Shown: positions 16,117 to 26,730, counted from the first letter of the stretch. The stretch is DNA of 64,000 nucleotides from Kocuria palustris (GCF_016907795.1 NZ_JAFBCR010000001.1:496001-560000); one strand, 5' to 3'. A program made the numbers and translations. Notes: generated from the sequence alone by a model not told the origin.

Positions 16117-17340
16117 ATGACCACCCCAACCCCGGCCGTGTACATCGGCCTCGACGTCGGCAAATCCGACCACCACGCCGTCGCCCTCACCACCGCTGGC
16201 GAAAGGGTCTACGACAAGGCACTGCCCAACGACGAAACCCGGCTGCGGGCCATCCTCGACGACCTCGCCGCAGCCCACGGGCCCGTGCTGCTCGTGGTCG
16301 ACCAGCCGGCCACGATCGGTGCCCTGCCCGTGGCCGTGGCGCAGTCCTGCGAAGACGTGGAAGTGGCCTACCTGCCCGGGCTGGCGATGCGCCGGATCGC
16401 AGACCTGCACCCGGGCTCGGCCAAGACCGATGCCCGTGATGCCGCGATCATCGCCGAAGCAGCACGCACCATGCCCCACACCCTGCGGGCTATCCGTGTG
16501 GATGATGAGCAGATCGCTGAGCTGGCCATGCTCGCTGGCGCCGATGATGATCTCGCCGCTCAGATCACCGCTTCCTCCAACCGGCTGCGCGGGCTGCTGA
16601 CCCAGATCCACCCCGCCCTGGAGCGCGTGCTGGGACCGAGGATCACGCACCCGGCAGTAGCGGATCTGCTAGGCCGGTACCCGACCCCGGGCAAGCTCAA
16701 GACCGCCGGGCCCGGGCACGTGCGCGCCCGGCTGCGCAAGCACGCACCCCGACTGGCGAACACTCTGACGGAGGAGATCTTCGAAGCCCTGGCCCAGCAG
16801 ACCGTCGTGGTCGCTGGCACCGAGGCCGCAGCCACCGTCGTGCCGATTCTGGCCGAGCAGCTCGCCGGGCTGCTCCAGCAGCGGGCCAGGCTGGCCACCC
16901 AGGTGGAGGCTGTCGTGGAGGCCCACCCTCTTCATCCGGTCCTGATCTCGATGCCCGGTATCGGGGTCAGGACCGCAGCACGGATTCTCACCGAAGTCGT
17001 GGGCAAGGACTTCGCCGATGCCGGGCACCTGGCCTCCTACGCCGGCATCGCCCCCGTCACCCGCCGCTCAGGGACCTCGATCCGCGGCGAGCACGCACCC
17101 CGCGGAGGCAACAAGCGCCTGAAGCGCGCCCTGTTCCTCTCGGCCTTCGCCTCACTGCACCACGGCCCCTCGAGGGCCTACTACGACCGAAAACGAGCCC
17201 AGGGCAAGCGCCACAACCAAGCGCTGATCGCCCTGGCGCGGCGGCGCACTGACGTGCTCTACGCGATGCTGCGGGATGGCACCCTGTACGAAGACCCGAC
17301 CACGCCTCCGGCGTCGTCGTCAGTCGCTCTGGCGGCTTGA
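16117..17340 (+). CDS. IS110-family DEDD transposase (bridge recombinase type)
   Basis: The 407-residue recombinase has an N-terminal RuvC-like DEDD domain: Asp13 in YIGLDVGKSDHH, Asp62 in VVDQPATIG, and Asp105/Asp108 in KTDARDAAIIAEAA. A coiled-coil-like middle (about 220-265) follows. The C-terminal Transposase_20 domain has MPGIG (279-283) and RRSGTSIRGEHAPRGGNKRLKRALF, which holds the conserved serine (Ser318 or Ser321). The ATG at 16117 follows AGGAG (16104-16108). In IS621 this protein uses a bridge RNA to choose donor and target DNA. No frameshift or stop interrupts the gene, so it may be active. Confidence 0.93.
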   Translation: MTTPTPAVYIGLDVGKSDHHAVALTTAGERVYDKALPNDETRLRAILDDLAAAHGPVLLVVDQPATIGALPVAVAQSCEDVEVAYLPGLAMRRIADLHPGSAKTDARDAAIIAEAARTMPHTLRAIRVDDEQIAELAMLAGADDDLAAQITASSNRLRGLLTQIHPALERVLGPRITHPAVADLLGRYPTPGKLKTAGPGHVRARLRKHAPRLANTLTEEIFEALAQQTVVVAGTEAAATVVPILAEQLAGLLQQRARLATQVEAVVEAHPLHPVLISMPGIGVRTAARILTEVVGKDFADAGHLASYAGIAPVTRRSGTSIRGEHAPRGGNKRLKRALFLSAFASLHHGPSRAYYDRKRAQGKRHNQALIALARRRTDVLYAMLRDGTLYEDPTTPPASSSVALAA

Positions 17341-17348
17341 CGAAAACC

Positions 17349-17366
17349 ATAGAGGCACCCCCCCCC
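17349..17366. other. Right end of the IS110 element (left-donor sequence and C-run)
   Basis: ATAGAGGC, nine bases after the transposase stop, is identical to the presumed left-donor guide in the bridge RNA. It is followed by AC and nine C residues, in which the element-host junction lies. Confidence 0.6.
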
Positions 17367-17440
17367 AGGTGGGCTCTCGGGGACCTCAGCGGGCCACGGC
17401 GACTCTGCTGACCGTGCGACGGCTCGGGCCGGGACAAGAC

Positions 17441-17480
17441 GAGGGCGGCGCCCCGACCGACCGGTCGGGGCGCCGCCCTC
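17441..17480 (-). terminator. ftsZ terminator
   Basis: An 18-base-pair perfect stem (GAGGGCGGCGCCCCGACC and complement) with a four-base loop lies 37 bases after the ftsZ stop. It is host sequence and shows that the ftsZ transcript ended before pgeF even without the insertion sequence. Confidence 0.85.
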
Positions 17481-17517
17481 CTGCTCACGACATCGCGGGA
17501 TCCGCGATGTCAGGACC

Positions 17518-18774
17518 TCACTTGAGGAAGTCCGGGAAGTCCAGCGAGTCCTTGCGGCCCGAGGACTTGGGTGCGCCGCTCTCCGGCGGGAGGTCGACGT
17601 CGAAGCCCGCGTCGTCCGGAACGTCGTCGTTCGACGGGGCAGAGGACGCCGGGCTGGAGCCCCACGAGCCCGACTGCGAGCCGCCGAAGCCCGAGCTCTG
17701 GCCGCCGCGCTGAGCGGAGGAGCTGGAGGCGGTGGACGGAGCGCCGGCACCTGCACCGAAGGCGGCGCGGGTCGAGGCCGCCTGCTGCGCGGCCGGCGAG
17801 TTCGCGTTGGCGTTGGTCTCCTGCGACAGGGAGTCGAAGCCCGCCGCGATCACGGTGACGCGGGCGCTGTCACCCAGGGCGTCGTCGATGACCGCGCCGA
17901 AGATGATGTTGGCCTCCGGGTGGGCGACCTCCTGGACCAGGCGAGCGGCCTCGTTGATCTCGAACAGGCCGAGGTCCGAGCCGCCCTGGATGGACAGCAG
18001 CACGCCGTGGGCGCCGTCGATCGAGGCCTCGAGCAGCGGCGAGGCGATCGCCAGCTCCGCGGCCTTGACCGCACGGTCCTCGCCCTGCGCCGAGCCGATG
18101 CCCATGAGCGCGGAGCCCGCGCCCTGCATGACGGACTTGACATCCGCGAAGTCGAGGTTGATCAGACCCGGGGTGGTGATCAGGTCGGTGATGCCCTGCA
18201 CGCCCGACAGCAGCACCTGGTCCGCGGACTTGAACGCATCCAGCATGGACACGTTGCGGTCCGAGATGGACAGCAGGCGGTCGTTCGGGATGACGATGAG
18301 CGTGTCGACCTCGTCGCGCATGGTCTCGATGCCGTTCTCGGCCTGGTTCGAGCGGCGACGGCCCTCGAAGGTGAACGGACGGGTCACGACGCCGATGGTC
18401 AGCGCGCCCAGCGAGCGGGCGATGCGCGCGACGACCGGAGCGCCGCCGGTGCCCGTGCCGCCGCCCTCGCCGGCGGTCACGAAGACCATGTCGGCCCCCT
18501 TCAGGACCTCCTCGATCTCCTCGTGGTGGTCCTCGGCGGCCTGACGGCCGACATCCGGGTTGGCGCCGGCGCCGAGGCCGCGGGTCAGCTCACGGCCGAC
18601 ATCGAGCTTGACGTCGGCATCCGACATCAGCAGCGCCTGGGCATCCGTGTTGATCGCGATGAACTCCACACCGCGGAGTCCCTCCTCGATCATGCGGTTG
18701 ACGGCGTTGACGCCGCCGCCGCCGATGCCGACGACCTTGATGACGGCCAGATAGTTCTGGGGCGTGGTGTCCAT
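17518..18774 (-). CDS. ftsZ: Cell division protein FtsZ
   Basis: FtsZ is the tubulin-like GTPase that forms the division ring. The 418-residue protein has [14 protein letters not shown] near the N-terminus, the tubulin signature [11 protein letters not shown], the T7 loop [11 protein letters not shown] with catalytic aspartates, and a Gly/Ser/Ala-rich linker. The C-terminal peptide [10 protein letters not shown] binds SepF and other partners. ATG at 18774 is chosen because the family begins close to [10 protein letters not shown]; the open frame upstream has no family sequence. A 250-base gap to ftsQ probably holds its own promoters. Confidence 0.96.
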   Translation of the reverse strand: MDTTPQNYLAVIKVVGIGGGGVNAVNRMIEEGLRGVEFIAINTDAQALLMSDADVKLDVGRELTRGLGAGANPDVGRQAAEDHHEEIEEVLKGADMVFVTAGEGGGTGTGGAPVVARIARSLGALTIGVVTRPFTFEGRRRSNQAENGIETMRDEVDTLIVIPNDRLLSISDRNVSMLDAFKSADQVLLSGVQGITDLITTPGLINLDFADVKSVMQGAGSALMGIGSAQGEDRAVKAAELAIASPLLEASIDGAHGVLLSIQGGSDLGLFEINEAARLVQEVAHPEANIIFGAVIDDALGDSARVTVIAAGFDSLSQETNANANSPAAQQAASTRAAFGAGAGAPSTASSSSAQRGGQSSGFGGSQSGSWGSSPASSAPSNDDVPDDAGFDVDLPPESGAPKSSGRKDSLDFPDFLK

Positions 18775-19024
18775 GATCACCCTGTCTTGATTCGGGGCCG
18801 CCGACCTGTATCGACGGTGGGGTCCGCGCTGACCCCTCAGTCTCAACCTTCGATCCAAGGTCGAGATATATGCCTGAGGGCTCATGCTCTGATTTCCGAG
18901 TCAGCCTAACAACCGAGGAGGCGTCGCCACGAGTTCGCGGCGCGTGTTGTGTGCATTGAGTCCCCTGATTCGGGGGCACCCCTTCAACACTCACCTGAGG
19001 GTCGAAGGAAATCACTCCGGACGA
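18775..19024 (-). promoter_or_regulatory. ftsZ upstream region (250 bases)
   Basis: No gene is present. The region is more AT-rich than its surroundings (ATATATCTCG near 18865) and surely holds ftsZ promoters, but no single -35/-10 pair stands out. Confidence 0.4.
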
Positions 19025-20038
19025 CTACTCCAGCACCGGATGACGGGGAGCGGAGACGTCGTAGACCTCGACCGCGCCGGTGGCCTCCGAGGCATCCACG
19101 AGCTCGGCCAGGACCTCGGCCTTCAGGGCGCTGTCGGTGTCATCGCCCCAGCGCACCGTGACCCCGTCCTGCAGCTCGAGCATCACGACCCCGCCCGATT
19201 CGGCTCGGGCCGTCTGGACCTGCTCGAGCAGCGACGAGGGCAGCGAGGCCAGCACCGAGCTGACCGTGTCCCAGTCCTCGCTGCCCAGCACGTCGGTGCC
19301 GCCGGCGATCACCGGGACCTGGATCTGCTCGCTGTCGGTGAGCTGCTCGAGCTGTGTGCCCTCGCGGTCCACGAGCTGCCAGCCGTCGCCGTCCTCGACC
19401 GCAGCGACCGGGATCCGCTCCTGGACCTCGACGCGCAGGGTCCCGCTGCCGCTGGCGCTGGTGTCCACCGAGGCGACTGCCGGGAACTGCGTGAGCAGGG
19501 ACTCGACATCCTCGGAGGAGATGCGGGTCATGGACTTGCCCTCCAGCGGCTGCAGCGCCTCCTCGGCGGCCCCCTGGTCGGTCAGGGAGAGGCCCTCGAC
19601 CTGCAGGGAGCGCACCGAGAACAGCGGGGAGAAGAACACGCCCCACACGATCAGGACCACGATCAGCACGGCCACCGCCAGACGCACCAGGCGGCGCAGC
19701 GCCGGGGACAGCCGACGACTGTCATCGCCGTCGTGCCCGTCGCGCGCCGAGCCCCTGGATCCCGAGCGGGACGAGCCCAGCTGCAGCGTGCGCCGCCAGT
19801 CGCTGAATCGCCCGCCTCCTGTGGGCACGGGCTCGAACTCGGACTCGCGCTGCTCGTCGAGCGCTGCGACCTTGTCCCGGCTGTTGACGCGCACGCGCGG
19901 GGTCTCGGCACCGGCGGACGACGGGGACTCTGCCCCGCCGGCGGTCTCGACCGGCTCCTGCTCGCGTCCGCGCTGCGTGGAGGAGGAGCCGGATGTGCCG
20001 CCGAAGCGCGGCTGGCGGGGTCGGGGTCCGCCCGCCAT
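19025..20038 (-). CDS. ftsQ: Division protein FtsQ
   Basis: FtsQ is a bitopic membrane protein that links early and late division proteins. The 337-residue protein has a long polar cytoplasmic N-terminus (1-125), one membrane segment (LVRLAVAVLIVVLIVWGVFF), and the POTRA domain right after it (FSVRSLQVEGLSLTDQGAAEEAL). The FtsQ beta domain follows. The ATG at 20038 overlaps the murC stop by one base (TGATG), so translation is coupled. The frame continues upstream only as a shadow of murC. Confidence 0.9.
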   Translation of the reverse strand: MAGGPRPRQPRFGGTSGSSSTQRGREQEPVETAGGAESPSSAGAETPRVRVNSRDKVAALDEQRESEFEPVPTGGGRFSDWRRTLQLGSSRSGSRGSARDGHDGDDSRRLSPALRRLVRLAVAVLIVVLIVWGVFFSPLFSVRSLQVEGLSLTDQGAAEEALQPLEGKSMTRISSEDVESLLTQFPAVASVDTSASGSGTLRVEVQERIPVAAVEDGDGWQLVDREGTQLEQLTDSEQIQVPVIAGGTDVLGSEDWDTVSSVLASLPSSLLEQVQTARAESGGVVMLELQDGVTVRWGDDTDSALKAEVLAELVDASEATGAVEVYDVSAPRHPVLE

Positions 20039-21495
20039 CAGGCCGAGGCCCCGGCCTGCCCGGAGTCCTCCAGTGCGCTGAGCAGGCGGGGGCCGAACGC
20101 GGTGACGTCCCCGGCGCCGACCGTGAGCACCAGATCTCCCTCCCGTGCCTGGGCCGCGATCTGAGCGATCGCCTCCTGGGGGTCGAAGGCGCTGCGCACC
20201 GAGTCCCCGGCGGCATCGGCGATCAGATCCGAGGAGACGCCCTCGACCGGGTCCTCGCGCGCTGCGTAGATCGGCAGGACCCAGGCGTCGTCGGCGATCT
20301 CGAGGGCCTGGGCGAACTCGCCCGCGAAGGCCTGCGTGCGGGAGAAGAGGTGGGGCTGGAAGAGCACCAGGACGCGGTCCTCCCCCGCCACGCGCCGTGC
20401 GGCCGTCAGCGCGGCGCGCACCTCGGTGGGGTGATGCGCGTAGTCGTCGATGACCCGCACGCCGCGGGCCTCTCCCTTGAGGTCGAATCGGCGGTCGGAG
20501 CCGTGGAAACCGGCCAGGCCCCGCAGGGCGTCCTCCGCGGGGACCCCGACGATCTGGGTGACGGCGAAGGCCGCTGCCGCGTTGAGCACGTTGTGCTCGC
20601 CGGGGACCTCCAGGCGCAGGCGGTGGCTGCGGAGGTCGGCGCCCTCCCCCAGGCTCAGCTCGGCGGTGGCGCCGATGCCCTCGGTGCGGATCTCGCTCAC
20701 GCGGATCTGCGCGGAGGCATCGGTGCCGTAGGTGACCACGCTGCCGCCGCGGCGGCGCACGGCCTCGGCCAGCCGGCGCGAACCGGAATCGTCCTGGCAT
20801 GCCACCAGGGTGCCGCCGGGGCGGAGGGTGTCCGCGAAGTCCTCGAAGGCCTGGAAGAAGGCCTCCTCGGAGCCGTAGTGATCCAAGTGGTCGGGCTCGA
20901 TGTTCGTGACCACGGCGATCGTGGGCGCGTAGGAGAGGAACGAGCCGTCGGACTCGTCGGCCTCGGCCACGAACCAGCGGCCGCGGCCCAGGTGGGCGTT
21001 GGTGCCCAGATCGGCCACGTGCGCGCCGATGGCCCACGACGGCTCCTGCCCGCACTCCTGCAGCGCCACTGCCGCCATGGACGACGTGGTGGTCTTGCCG
21101 TGCGTGCCGGCGACCGCGACCACCTGGGAGCCGCGCATGGCCACCCCGAGGGCCTGGGAGCGGTGCAGCACGCGCAGCCCGGCCTCCCGAGCCGCGGCCA
21201 GCTCGGGGTTGGTCTCGCGGATCGCGGTCGAGACGACGACGGTCCGGGCGTCGGCGATGTTCCCGGCCGCCTGCCCGATGCTGATGCGGGCCCCGCGCTC
21301 GCGCAGCGCGGCGAGCCCGCGGGACTCCTGGGCATCCGATCCGGAGACGCTCACCCCGTGGGCCAGCAGCAGGCGGGCGACGGCGGACATGCCGGCGCCC
21401 CCGATGCCGATCAGGTGGGTGGGCCCCAGCTCGGCGGGATCGGTGTCCACGCCCATGGACTCGTTCGGGGACCCGGTTCCGGGATCAGTGCTCAC
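20038..21495 (-). CDS. murC: UDP-N-acetylmuramate--L-alanine ligase
   Basis: MurC adds L-alanine to UDP-MurNAc. The 485-residue protein has the nucleotide-binding motif [17 protein letters not shown], the ATP loop [13 protein letters not shown], and EADESDGSF plus [12 protein letters not shown] in the central domain. The GTG start at 21495 overlaps murG by 11 bases. The first 25 residues are an extra polar segment before the usual start. Confidence 0.95.
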   Translation of the reverse strand: MSTDPGTGSPNESMGVDTDPAELGPTHLIGIGGAGMSAVARLLLAHGVSVSGSDAQESRGLAALRERGARISIGQAAGNIADARTVVVSTAIRETNPELAAAREAGLRVLHRSQALGVAMRGSQVVAVAGTHGKTTTSSMAAVALQECGQEPSWAIGAHVADLGTNAHLGRGRWFVAEADESDGSFLSYAPTIAVVTNIEPDHLDHYGSEEAFFQAFEDFADTLRPGGTLVACQDDSGSRRLAEAVRRRGGSVVTYGTDASAQIRVSEIRTEGIGATAELSLGEGADLRSHRLRLEVPGEHNVLNAAAAFAVTQIVGVPAEDALRGLAGFHGSDRRFDLKGEARGVRVIDDYAHHPTEVRAALTAARRVAGEDRVLVLFQPHLFSRTQAFAGEFAQALEIADDAWVLPIYAAREDPVEGVSSDLIADAAGDSVRSAFDPQEAIAQIAAQAREGDLVLTVGAGDVTAFGPRLLSALEDSGQAGASA

Positions 21496-22618
21496 GTCGT
21501 GCCTCCTGCAGGATCAGTTCAGCCATGGTCGCGTCCGCATCGCGCACGCCTGCCCCTCGTGCCGCACGGGTCATCTCGGCCAGGCCCTCGGGGGCCGTGA
21601 GCAGAGGCAGCACGTTCGCGCGGTACCACTCGGGGGTGAAGTCGGAGTCCTCGACGAGCCGGGCGGCGCCGGCCTCCACGAGGGAGCGGGCGTTGAGCGC
21701 CTGCTCGCCGTTGCCGATCGGCAGCGGCACGAAGATCGCGGGCAGTCCGACGGCGGCCACCTCGGAGACGGTCGCGGCCCCGGCGCGGGCGATCAGCAGA
21801 TCGGCGGCGGCGTAGACGTCCTCCATGCCGTCGACGTACTCCACCTGCCGATAGCCCTCGGCCTCCAGCGGGCGCAGGTCCGGGGTGAGCACGGGCTTGT
21901 CGCGGCCGGTGATGTGCAGCAGCTGGTAGCCCTGCTCGGCGATCCCCGGCACGATCCCCTGGATCGTGCGGTTGATGGCCACCGCCCCGGAGGAGCCGCC
22001 GGTCACGATCACGGTGGGGCGCTCCGGGTCCAGGCCGAGGCGCTGCCGGGCCCCGCTCTGGGCGGCCGCGCGGTCGAGCTGCGAGATCTCCCGGCGCATG
22101 GGCATCCCCACCGTGCGGGCGCCCTTCAGCGGCGTGTTCGGGAAGGCGGTGGCCACAACGGCGGCAAAGCGGGCTCCGACGCGATTGGCCAGCCCGGGGC
22201 GGGCGTTGGCCTCATGGATCACGACAGGGACGCCGCGACGGCGGGCCGCCAGGTACACGGGGGTGCAGACGTAGCCGCCCACGCCCACCACCACGTCGGC
22301 ACGGCTCTCGTCGATGATCCGCCCGGCCTGGCCGATCGCCCCGCGCAGGCGCACGGGCAGCTTGAGCAGATCCACGGAGGGTCGGCGGGGCAGCGGAACG
22401 CGGTCGATGGTCTCCAGCGGCAGACCGGCGGCCGGGACCAGGCGGGTCTCCATGCCCGAGGCGGTGCCGACCGCGGTGACCTGCGCTGCGGGCTCGGCGC
22501 GACGCACCGCCGCTGCGATCGCCAGCAGCGGCGAGACATGCCCCGCGGTGCCTCCGCCGGCCAGCACCACGTTCACGGGGCGCTGGGACTCGGTCGGGTG
22601 GACGTCGTGGTCGCTCAT
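21485..22618 (-). CDS. murG: MurG glycosyltransferase (lipid II synthase)
   Basis: MurG transfers GlcNAc onto lipid I at the inner membrane face. The 377-residue protein has the N-terminal glycine loop [45 protein letters not shown] and the UDP-sugar site [24 protein letters not shown] with [12 protein letters not shown] at 22618 has CAGGAGC upstream. The frame is open to 22789 but that part overlaps ftsW. Confidence 0.95.
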   Translation of the reverse strand: MSDHDVHPTESQRPVNVVLAGGGTAGHVSPLLAIAAAVRRAEPAAQVTAVGTASGMETRLVPAAGLPLETIDRVPLPRRPSVDLLKLPVRLRGAIGQAGRIIDESRADVVVGVGGYVCTPVYLAARRRGVPVVIHEANARPGLANRVGARFAAVVATAFPNTPLKGARTVGMPMRREISQLDRAAAQSGARQRLGLDPERPTVIVTGGSSGAVAINRTIQGIVPGIAEQGYQLLHITGRDKPVLTPDLRPLEAEGYRQVEYVDGMEDVYAAADLLIARAGAATVSEVAAVGLPAIFVPLPIGNGEQALNARSLVEAGAARLVEDSDFTPEWYRANVLPLLTAPEGLAEMTRAARGAGVRDADATMAELILQEARREH

Positions 22619-22664
22619 GCGGCTGCTCCTGCGGTGTACGGGACGTGCGTTCGGGTCTGGGGGC

Positions 22665-24041
22665 TCACGAATCGCCGCGGCTGCGGAGGACCCTTCCGCG
22701 GCGGATGTCGTGGACCTCGGCGATGGGCTCGCGCTCATCGTCCATGAGGTCGTCGTAGCGGCCCTCGTGGTCGTAGGCATCGTACGCATCGTCGCCCGGC
22801 AGCGGCCGTCGGGCGGCGACGGGGCGCGAGCGCGGCTGCGGGATCGCCTCGACCATCCCGACCGAGGGCTGCCTGGCGAAGGACATCACGACGCCCACGG
22901 CGGACAGGCACATCAGCAGCGACGAGCCGCCGTAGCTGATGAACGGCAGCGGCACCCCGATCACCGGCAGCACGCCGGTGACCATGCCGATGTTCACGAA
23001 GGCCTGCCCGATCAGCCAGGCCAGGACGCCGCCGGTCACGATGCGCTCGAAGCCCGAGGTGGAGCGCATCAGGATCCGGGCCATGGCCACGGCCATCACG
23101 GCGAACAGCACCAGGATGGTGACGGTGCCGAGCAGTCCGAGCTCCTCGCCGATGATCGCGAAGATGAAGTCGTTGTGGGCCTCGGGGACGTAGTTGTACT
23201 TGGAGCGCGACTGCCCCAGCCCGACTCCCCACCAGCCTCCGGTGGCCAGCGCGGAGAGCCCGTGCATGGCCTGGTAGCAGCCCGCGGAGGGGTCGCAGTC
23301 GCCGGTCAGCCAGGAGGTCACGCGCTCCATGCGGTGGGGCGCGGAGATCACGAAGAGCACCGACACCGCGGCACCGGCGGCGAAGGCCGTGAGGATCCAG
23401 CGGATGGGCATGCCGGCGAAGAACACGGCGGCCAGGTAGATCAGCAGGAAGATGCCGGCCGTGCCCATGTCGCGGCCGTACATCACGAACAGCACCGGCA
23501 CGACGACGGCCACGGCCGAGGGCCACAGCGCGTCCTTGAGCGTGCGGATGCGCCCCGCCACGCGGCCGAGCCACACGCCCAGGGCCAGGATGCAGGTCAG
23601 CTTGGCGATCTCCGAGGGCTGCAGCGTGAAGCCGCCGACCGACAGCCAGTTCCGGTTGCCGCCGACCTCGACGCCGAACGGCACCACGAGCGCCAGGATG
23701 ACCGCCGAGACCCAGAACGCCAGGATCGCCAGCCGCCGCATGACCCGGGCCGGGACGCGCGAGAGCGCGAACATGGCGATCAGCCCCAGCGCGCCGAAGA
23801 TCAGCTGGCGCACGAACAGGCCGTAGGCCGACTGCTCGGCGGAGATCGACTCGACCGCAGAGGCGGAGAGCACCATCGTGGCGCCGATCGCGAACAGCAG
23901 CACGGCGCACACGGCCAGCGCGTAGTACGACTGCAGCAGCGGGCCGCTGCGGACCCGGTGCTCGACCCCGCGCAGCGGGCCGGACCGCTCGTCGATCCGG
24001 TCCCGCAGCCGGGTGGCCACGGCTGCGGTCCGCGGGCTCAC
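22665..24041 (-). CDS. ftsW: FtsW, septal SEDS glycosyltransferase
   Basis: FtsW polymerises glycan strands from lipid II together with FtsI. The 458-residue protein has about ten membrane segments and the family motifs [45 protein letters not shown] and [16 protein letters not shown] polar C-terminal tail of about 75 residues follows. The GTG start at 24041 overlaps the murD stop by four bases (GTGA). Confidence 0.93.
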   Translation of the reverse strand: MSPRTAAVATRLRDRIDERSGPLRGVEHRVRSGPLLQSYYALAVCAVLLFAIGATMVLSASAVESISAEQSAYGLFVRQLIFGALGLIAMFALSRVPARVMRRLAILAFWVSAVILALVVPFGVEVGGNRNWLSVGGFTLQPSEIAKLTCILALGVWLGRVAGRIRTLKDALWPSAVAVVVPVLFVMYGRDMGTAGIFLLIYLAAVFFAGMPIRWILTAFAAGAAVSVLFVISAPHRMERVTSWLTGDCDPSAGCYQAMHGLSALATGGWWGVGLGQSRSKYNYVPEAHNDFIFAIIGEELGLLGTVTILVLFAVMAVAMARILMRSTSGFERIVTGGVLAWLIGQAFVNIGMVTGVLPVIGVPLPFISYGGSSLLMCLSAVGVVMSFARQPSVGMVEAIPQPRSRPVAARRPLPGDDAYDAYDHEGRYDDLMDDEREPIAEVHDIRRGRVLRSRGDS

Positions 24042-25567
24042 GACAGGCGCTCCAGGAGATCGGCCACGCTGCGCGCGAACGCGTCCCCGCGGTGGGCGTA
24101 GTCCCGGAACTGGTCCATAGAGGCCGCGGCCGGGGCCATCAGCACGGTGTCCCCGTCCACGGCCACGCGGTGGGCGGCTTCGACGGCGGCGCGCATGACG
24201 GCCTCGCCGTCGGAGGCGTCCTCGAGGCCGTCGGCGGCGCGCAGGATCGGCACGTCGGGAGCAGAAGCGGCCAGAGCGGCCTCCAGCCGGTCGTTGTCGG
24301 TGCCGATCAGCACCACCGCCCGCAGGCGGCGCGCGTGGGCGGCGACCAGGGCGGAGCTGTCCGTGCCCTTGGCCAGCCCGCCGGCGATCCACACGACCGG
24401 GTCGAAGGCCGACAGCGAGGCGGCGGCGGCGTGCGGGTTCGTGGCCTTGGAGTCATCGACCCACACCACCCCGAAGGTCTTGGCCACGGGCTGGATGCGG
24501 TGCCCGCCCGGCTCCCAAGCGGCGAGACCCTGGGCGATGTCCTCGCCGGAGACGCCTGCGGCTCGGGCCAGGGCGGCGGCCGCCAGCGCATTGGTCACGC
24601 CGTGCGGGGTCGGCACGGGCTTGATCGACTCCACCAGCCCGACTTCCAGCGCCTGGTTGCGGCGGTCGTCCAGGAAGGCCCGGTCCACGAGCAGGCCCTC
24701 GACCACGCCCAGCATGGACACGTCAGGGTTGCCCGCGGTGAAGCCGATGGCCCGGCAGCCCTCGACGACGTCCGCCTCCTCGACCATCTGCCGGGTGCGG
24801 GGGTCGCTGACGCTGTACACGGCGGCGACCTGGCAGTTCTCGTAGATCCGCGACTTGTCGGCCACGTAGTTCTCGAAGCCGCCGTGCCAGTCCATGTGGT
24901 CCTCGGCCACGTTGAGGCATACCGCGGCCAGCGGGGACAGCGAGTGCGCCCAGTGCAGCTGGAAGCTGGACAGCTCGACGGCCAGGACGTCGTAGTCCAC
25001 CGGATCGCGCAGGGCGTCGAGGATCGGGGTGCCCACGTTGCCCACGGCCAGGGCCTTGAGCCCGCCGGCCTGGAGCATGGCCTCGGCCATCTGCACGGTG
25101 GTGGTCTTGCCGTTGGTGCCGGTGATGCACACCCACGCAGCGGTGGGGCGCCCCGCGCGCTCGCGGATGCGCCAGGCCAGCTCGACGTCGCCCCAGATCT
25201 GGATGCCGCGCGCGACGGCCTCGGACAGGACGGGGTCATCGGGGCGGAAGCCGGGAGAGGTCACCACGAGCTGCGGGTCCTGGCCGTCGACCTGGGGCAG
25301 CCCGGCCACGGCCTGCGCGCCCAGCAGGACGTCCGCGGCGCCCACGATGCCCAGCGTCTCGGCCTTCTGCCGGTTGGCCTCCGAGTCCTGGCCGTCGATC
25401 ACGACCACGCGGGCGCCGAGCTCGATCAGCGTGTCCGCGGCGGCGAAGCCCGAGATGCCGATGCCCAGCACGACCACGCGCAGGCCCGCCCAGTCGGCGT
25501 CCCAGCTGGTCAGCGACGCCAGCCGAGGATCGTCCAGGATGGGGTTGTCATTGCTGGCATGGATCAC
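24038..25567 (-). CDS. murD: UDP-MurNAc-L-Ala--D-glutamate ligase
   Basis: MurD adds D-glutamate to UDP-MurNAc-L-Ala. The 509-residue protein has VVVLGIGISGFAAADTLIELG, the ATP loop CITGTNGKTTTVQMAEAML, NVAEDHMDWHGGFENYVADK and WVDDSKATNPHAAAASL. The GTG at 25567 sits in GTGATCCATGCC and overlaps the mraY stop by four bases. Length is slightly above average because of an N-terminal extension of about 30 residues. Confidence 0.94.
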   Translation of the reverse strand: MIHASNDNPILDDPRLASLTSWDADWAGLRVVVLGIGISGFAAADTLIELGARVVVIDGQDSEANRQKAETLGIVGAADVLLGAQAVAGLPQVDGQDPQLVVTSPGFRPDDPVLSEAVARGIQIWGDVELAWRIRERAGRPTAAWVCITGTNGKTTTVQMAEAMLQAGGLKALAVGNVGTPILDALRDPVDYDVLAVELSSFQLHWAHSLSPLAAVCLNVAEDHMDWHGGFENYVADKSRIYENCQVAAVYSVSDPRTRQMVEEADVVEGCRAIGFTAGNPDVSMLGVVEGLLVDRAFLDDRRNQALEVGLVESIKPVPTPHGVTNALAAAALARAAGVSGEDIAQGLAAWEPGGHRIQPVAKTFGVVWVDDSKATNPHAAAASLSAFDPVVWIAGGLAKGTDSSALVAAHARRLRAVVLIGTDNDRLEAALAASAPDVPILRAADGLEDASDGEAVMRAAVEAAHRVAVDGDTVLMAPAAASMDQFRDYAHRGDAFARSVADLLERLS

Positions 25568-26730
25568 AGGAACGCGCCTCCGTTGGAGATGAGCCACTCG
25601 CCGTAGAACACCGCGAGCGCGACGGCCGTGAAGAGCCCGGCGATGATCCAGAAGCGCACGACGATCGTGACCTCCTGCCATCCCTTGAGCTCGAAGTGGT
25701 GCTGCAGGGGCGCCATCTTGAAGATGCGCTTGCCGCCGGAGAGCTTGAACCAGCCGACCTGCAGGATCACCGAGACGGTGATGAGCACGAACAGCCCGGC
25801 GATGAGCACGAGCAGCAGCTCGGTGCGGGTGAGGATGGCGAACGCCGCCAGGGCGCCGCCCAGGCCCAGCGAGCCGGTGTCGCCCATGAAGATCTTGGCC
25901 GGGGAGGTGTTCCACCACAGGAAGCCGATCAGCGCGCCCACCAGCGCCGCCGCCAGGACGGTGAGGTCGGAGGGGTCGCGCACGGTGTAGCACAGCCCGG
26001 GCCCGCCCTCGCCGCACAGGTGGTCGGACTGCCACAGGGTGATCAGGAGATAGCCGGAGAACACGAGGATCGACGCGCCCGTGGCCAGCCCGTCCAGCCC
26101 GTCGGTGAGGTTGACGGCGTTGGTGGTGGCGGTCGCGATGAGGTTGACCCACACGACGTAGAGGATCAGGCCCAGGATCACGAGGACGATGGTCCGCTCG
26201 GAGGTCAGGGCCTCGACGAGCCCGCCTCCCAGCTGCCCGAGGCCCAGGTCGAGCCCGGTGTCGCGGGTGAGCGAGACCTCGGTGGAGCCGGGTGTGCGGC
26301 CCCTGGCATCGGGCAGCATCACCGTGAGCAGCGCGAAGACTGTGCCGATCGTGCCCTGCAGGGCGATCTTCCCGCCCGGGCTCAGGCCCAGGTTCTGCTT
26401 CTTGGTGATCTTCTTGGCGTCGTCGATCCCGCCGACGAAGCCCATGCCGAGCATGAGGAACGCGGCCAGCAGCCCGGAGGCGGTGGGACCGGTCCACTCC
26501 CCCGTGACCAGGCCCACGACAGTGTGCGAGGCCAGGTAGGCGATCACGGCCGAGCCCAGGATGGCCACGCCGCCCATGGTGGGCGTGCCGCGCTTGGTCT
26601 GGTGGCTCGAGGGCCCGTCCTCGCGGATGAACTGGCCGTAGCCGCGGCTGGCCAGGAAGCGGATGAACAGCGGGGTGCCCAGGATCGAGAGGAGCAGGCC
26701 CAGTGCAGCGGCGACGATGATCTGGATCAT
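25564..26730 (-). CDS. mraY: Phospho-MurNAc-pentapeptide transferase
   Basis: MraY makes lipid I by transferring phospho-MurNAc-pentapeptide to undecaprenyl phosphate. The 388-residue protein has about ten membrane helices, GTPTMGGVAILGSAV, the DD motif in FVGGIDDAKK, NAVNLTDGLDGLATG, the catalytic Asp in FMGDTGSLGLGG, and the HHFE motif in PLQHHFELKGW. Its ATG overlaps the murF stop by four bases. Confidence 0.96.
   Translation of the reverse strand: MIQIIVAAALGLLLSILGTPLFIRFLASRGYGQFIREDGPSSHQTKRGTPTMGGVAILGSAVIAYLASHTVVGLVTGEWTGPTASGLLAAFLMLGMGFVGGIDDAKKITKKQNLGLSPGGKIALQGTIGTVFALLTVMLPDARGRTPGSTEVSLTRDTGLDLGLGQLGGGLVEALTSERTIVLVILGLILYVVWVNLIATATTNAVNLTDGLDGLATGASILVFSGYLLITLWQSDHLCGEGGPGLCYTVRDPSDLTVLAAALVGALIGFLWWNTSPAKIFMGDTGSLGLGGALAAFAILTRTELLLVLIAGLFVLITVSVILQVGWFKLSGGKRIFKMAPLQHHFELKGWQEVTIVVRFWIIAGLFTAVALAVFYGEWLISNGGAFL

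Larger units (their letters stand above)
15863..17366 (+). mobile_element. IS110-family insertion sequence
   Basis: The element of about 1.5 kb has one transposase gene, a long 5' non-coding end (about 250 bases), a very short 3' end, and no terminal inverted repeats. That is the IS110-group layout. The left boundary falls in a run of five C (15863-15867) and the right boundary in a run of nine C (17358-17366), so the exact ends cannot be fixed. Both ends are supported by short matches in the predicted bridge RNA. It is inserted between ftsZ and pgeF, with the transposase opposite to the division cluster. Confidence 0.85.
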
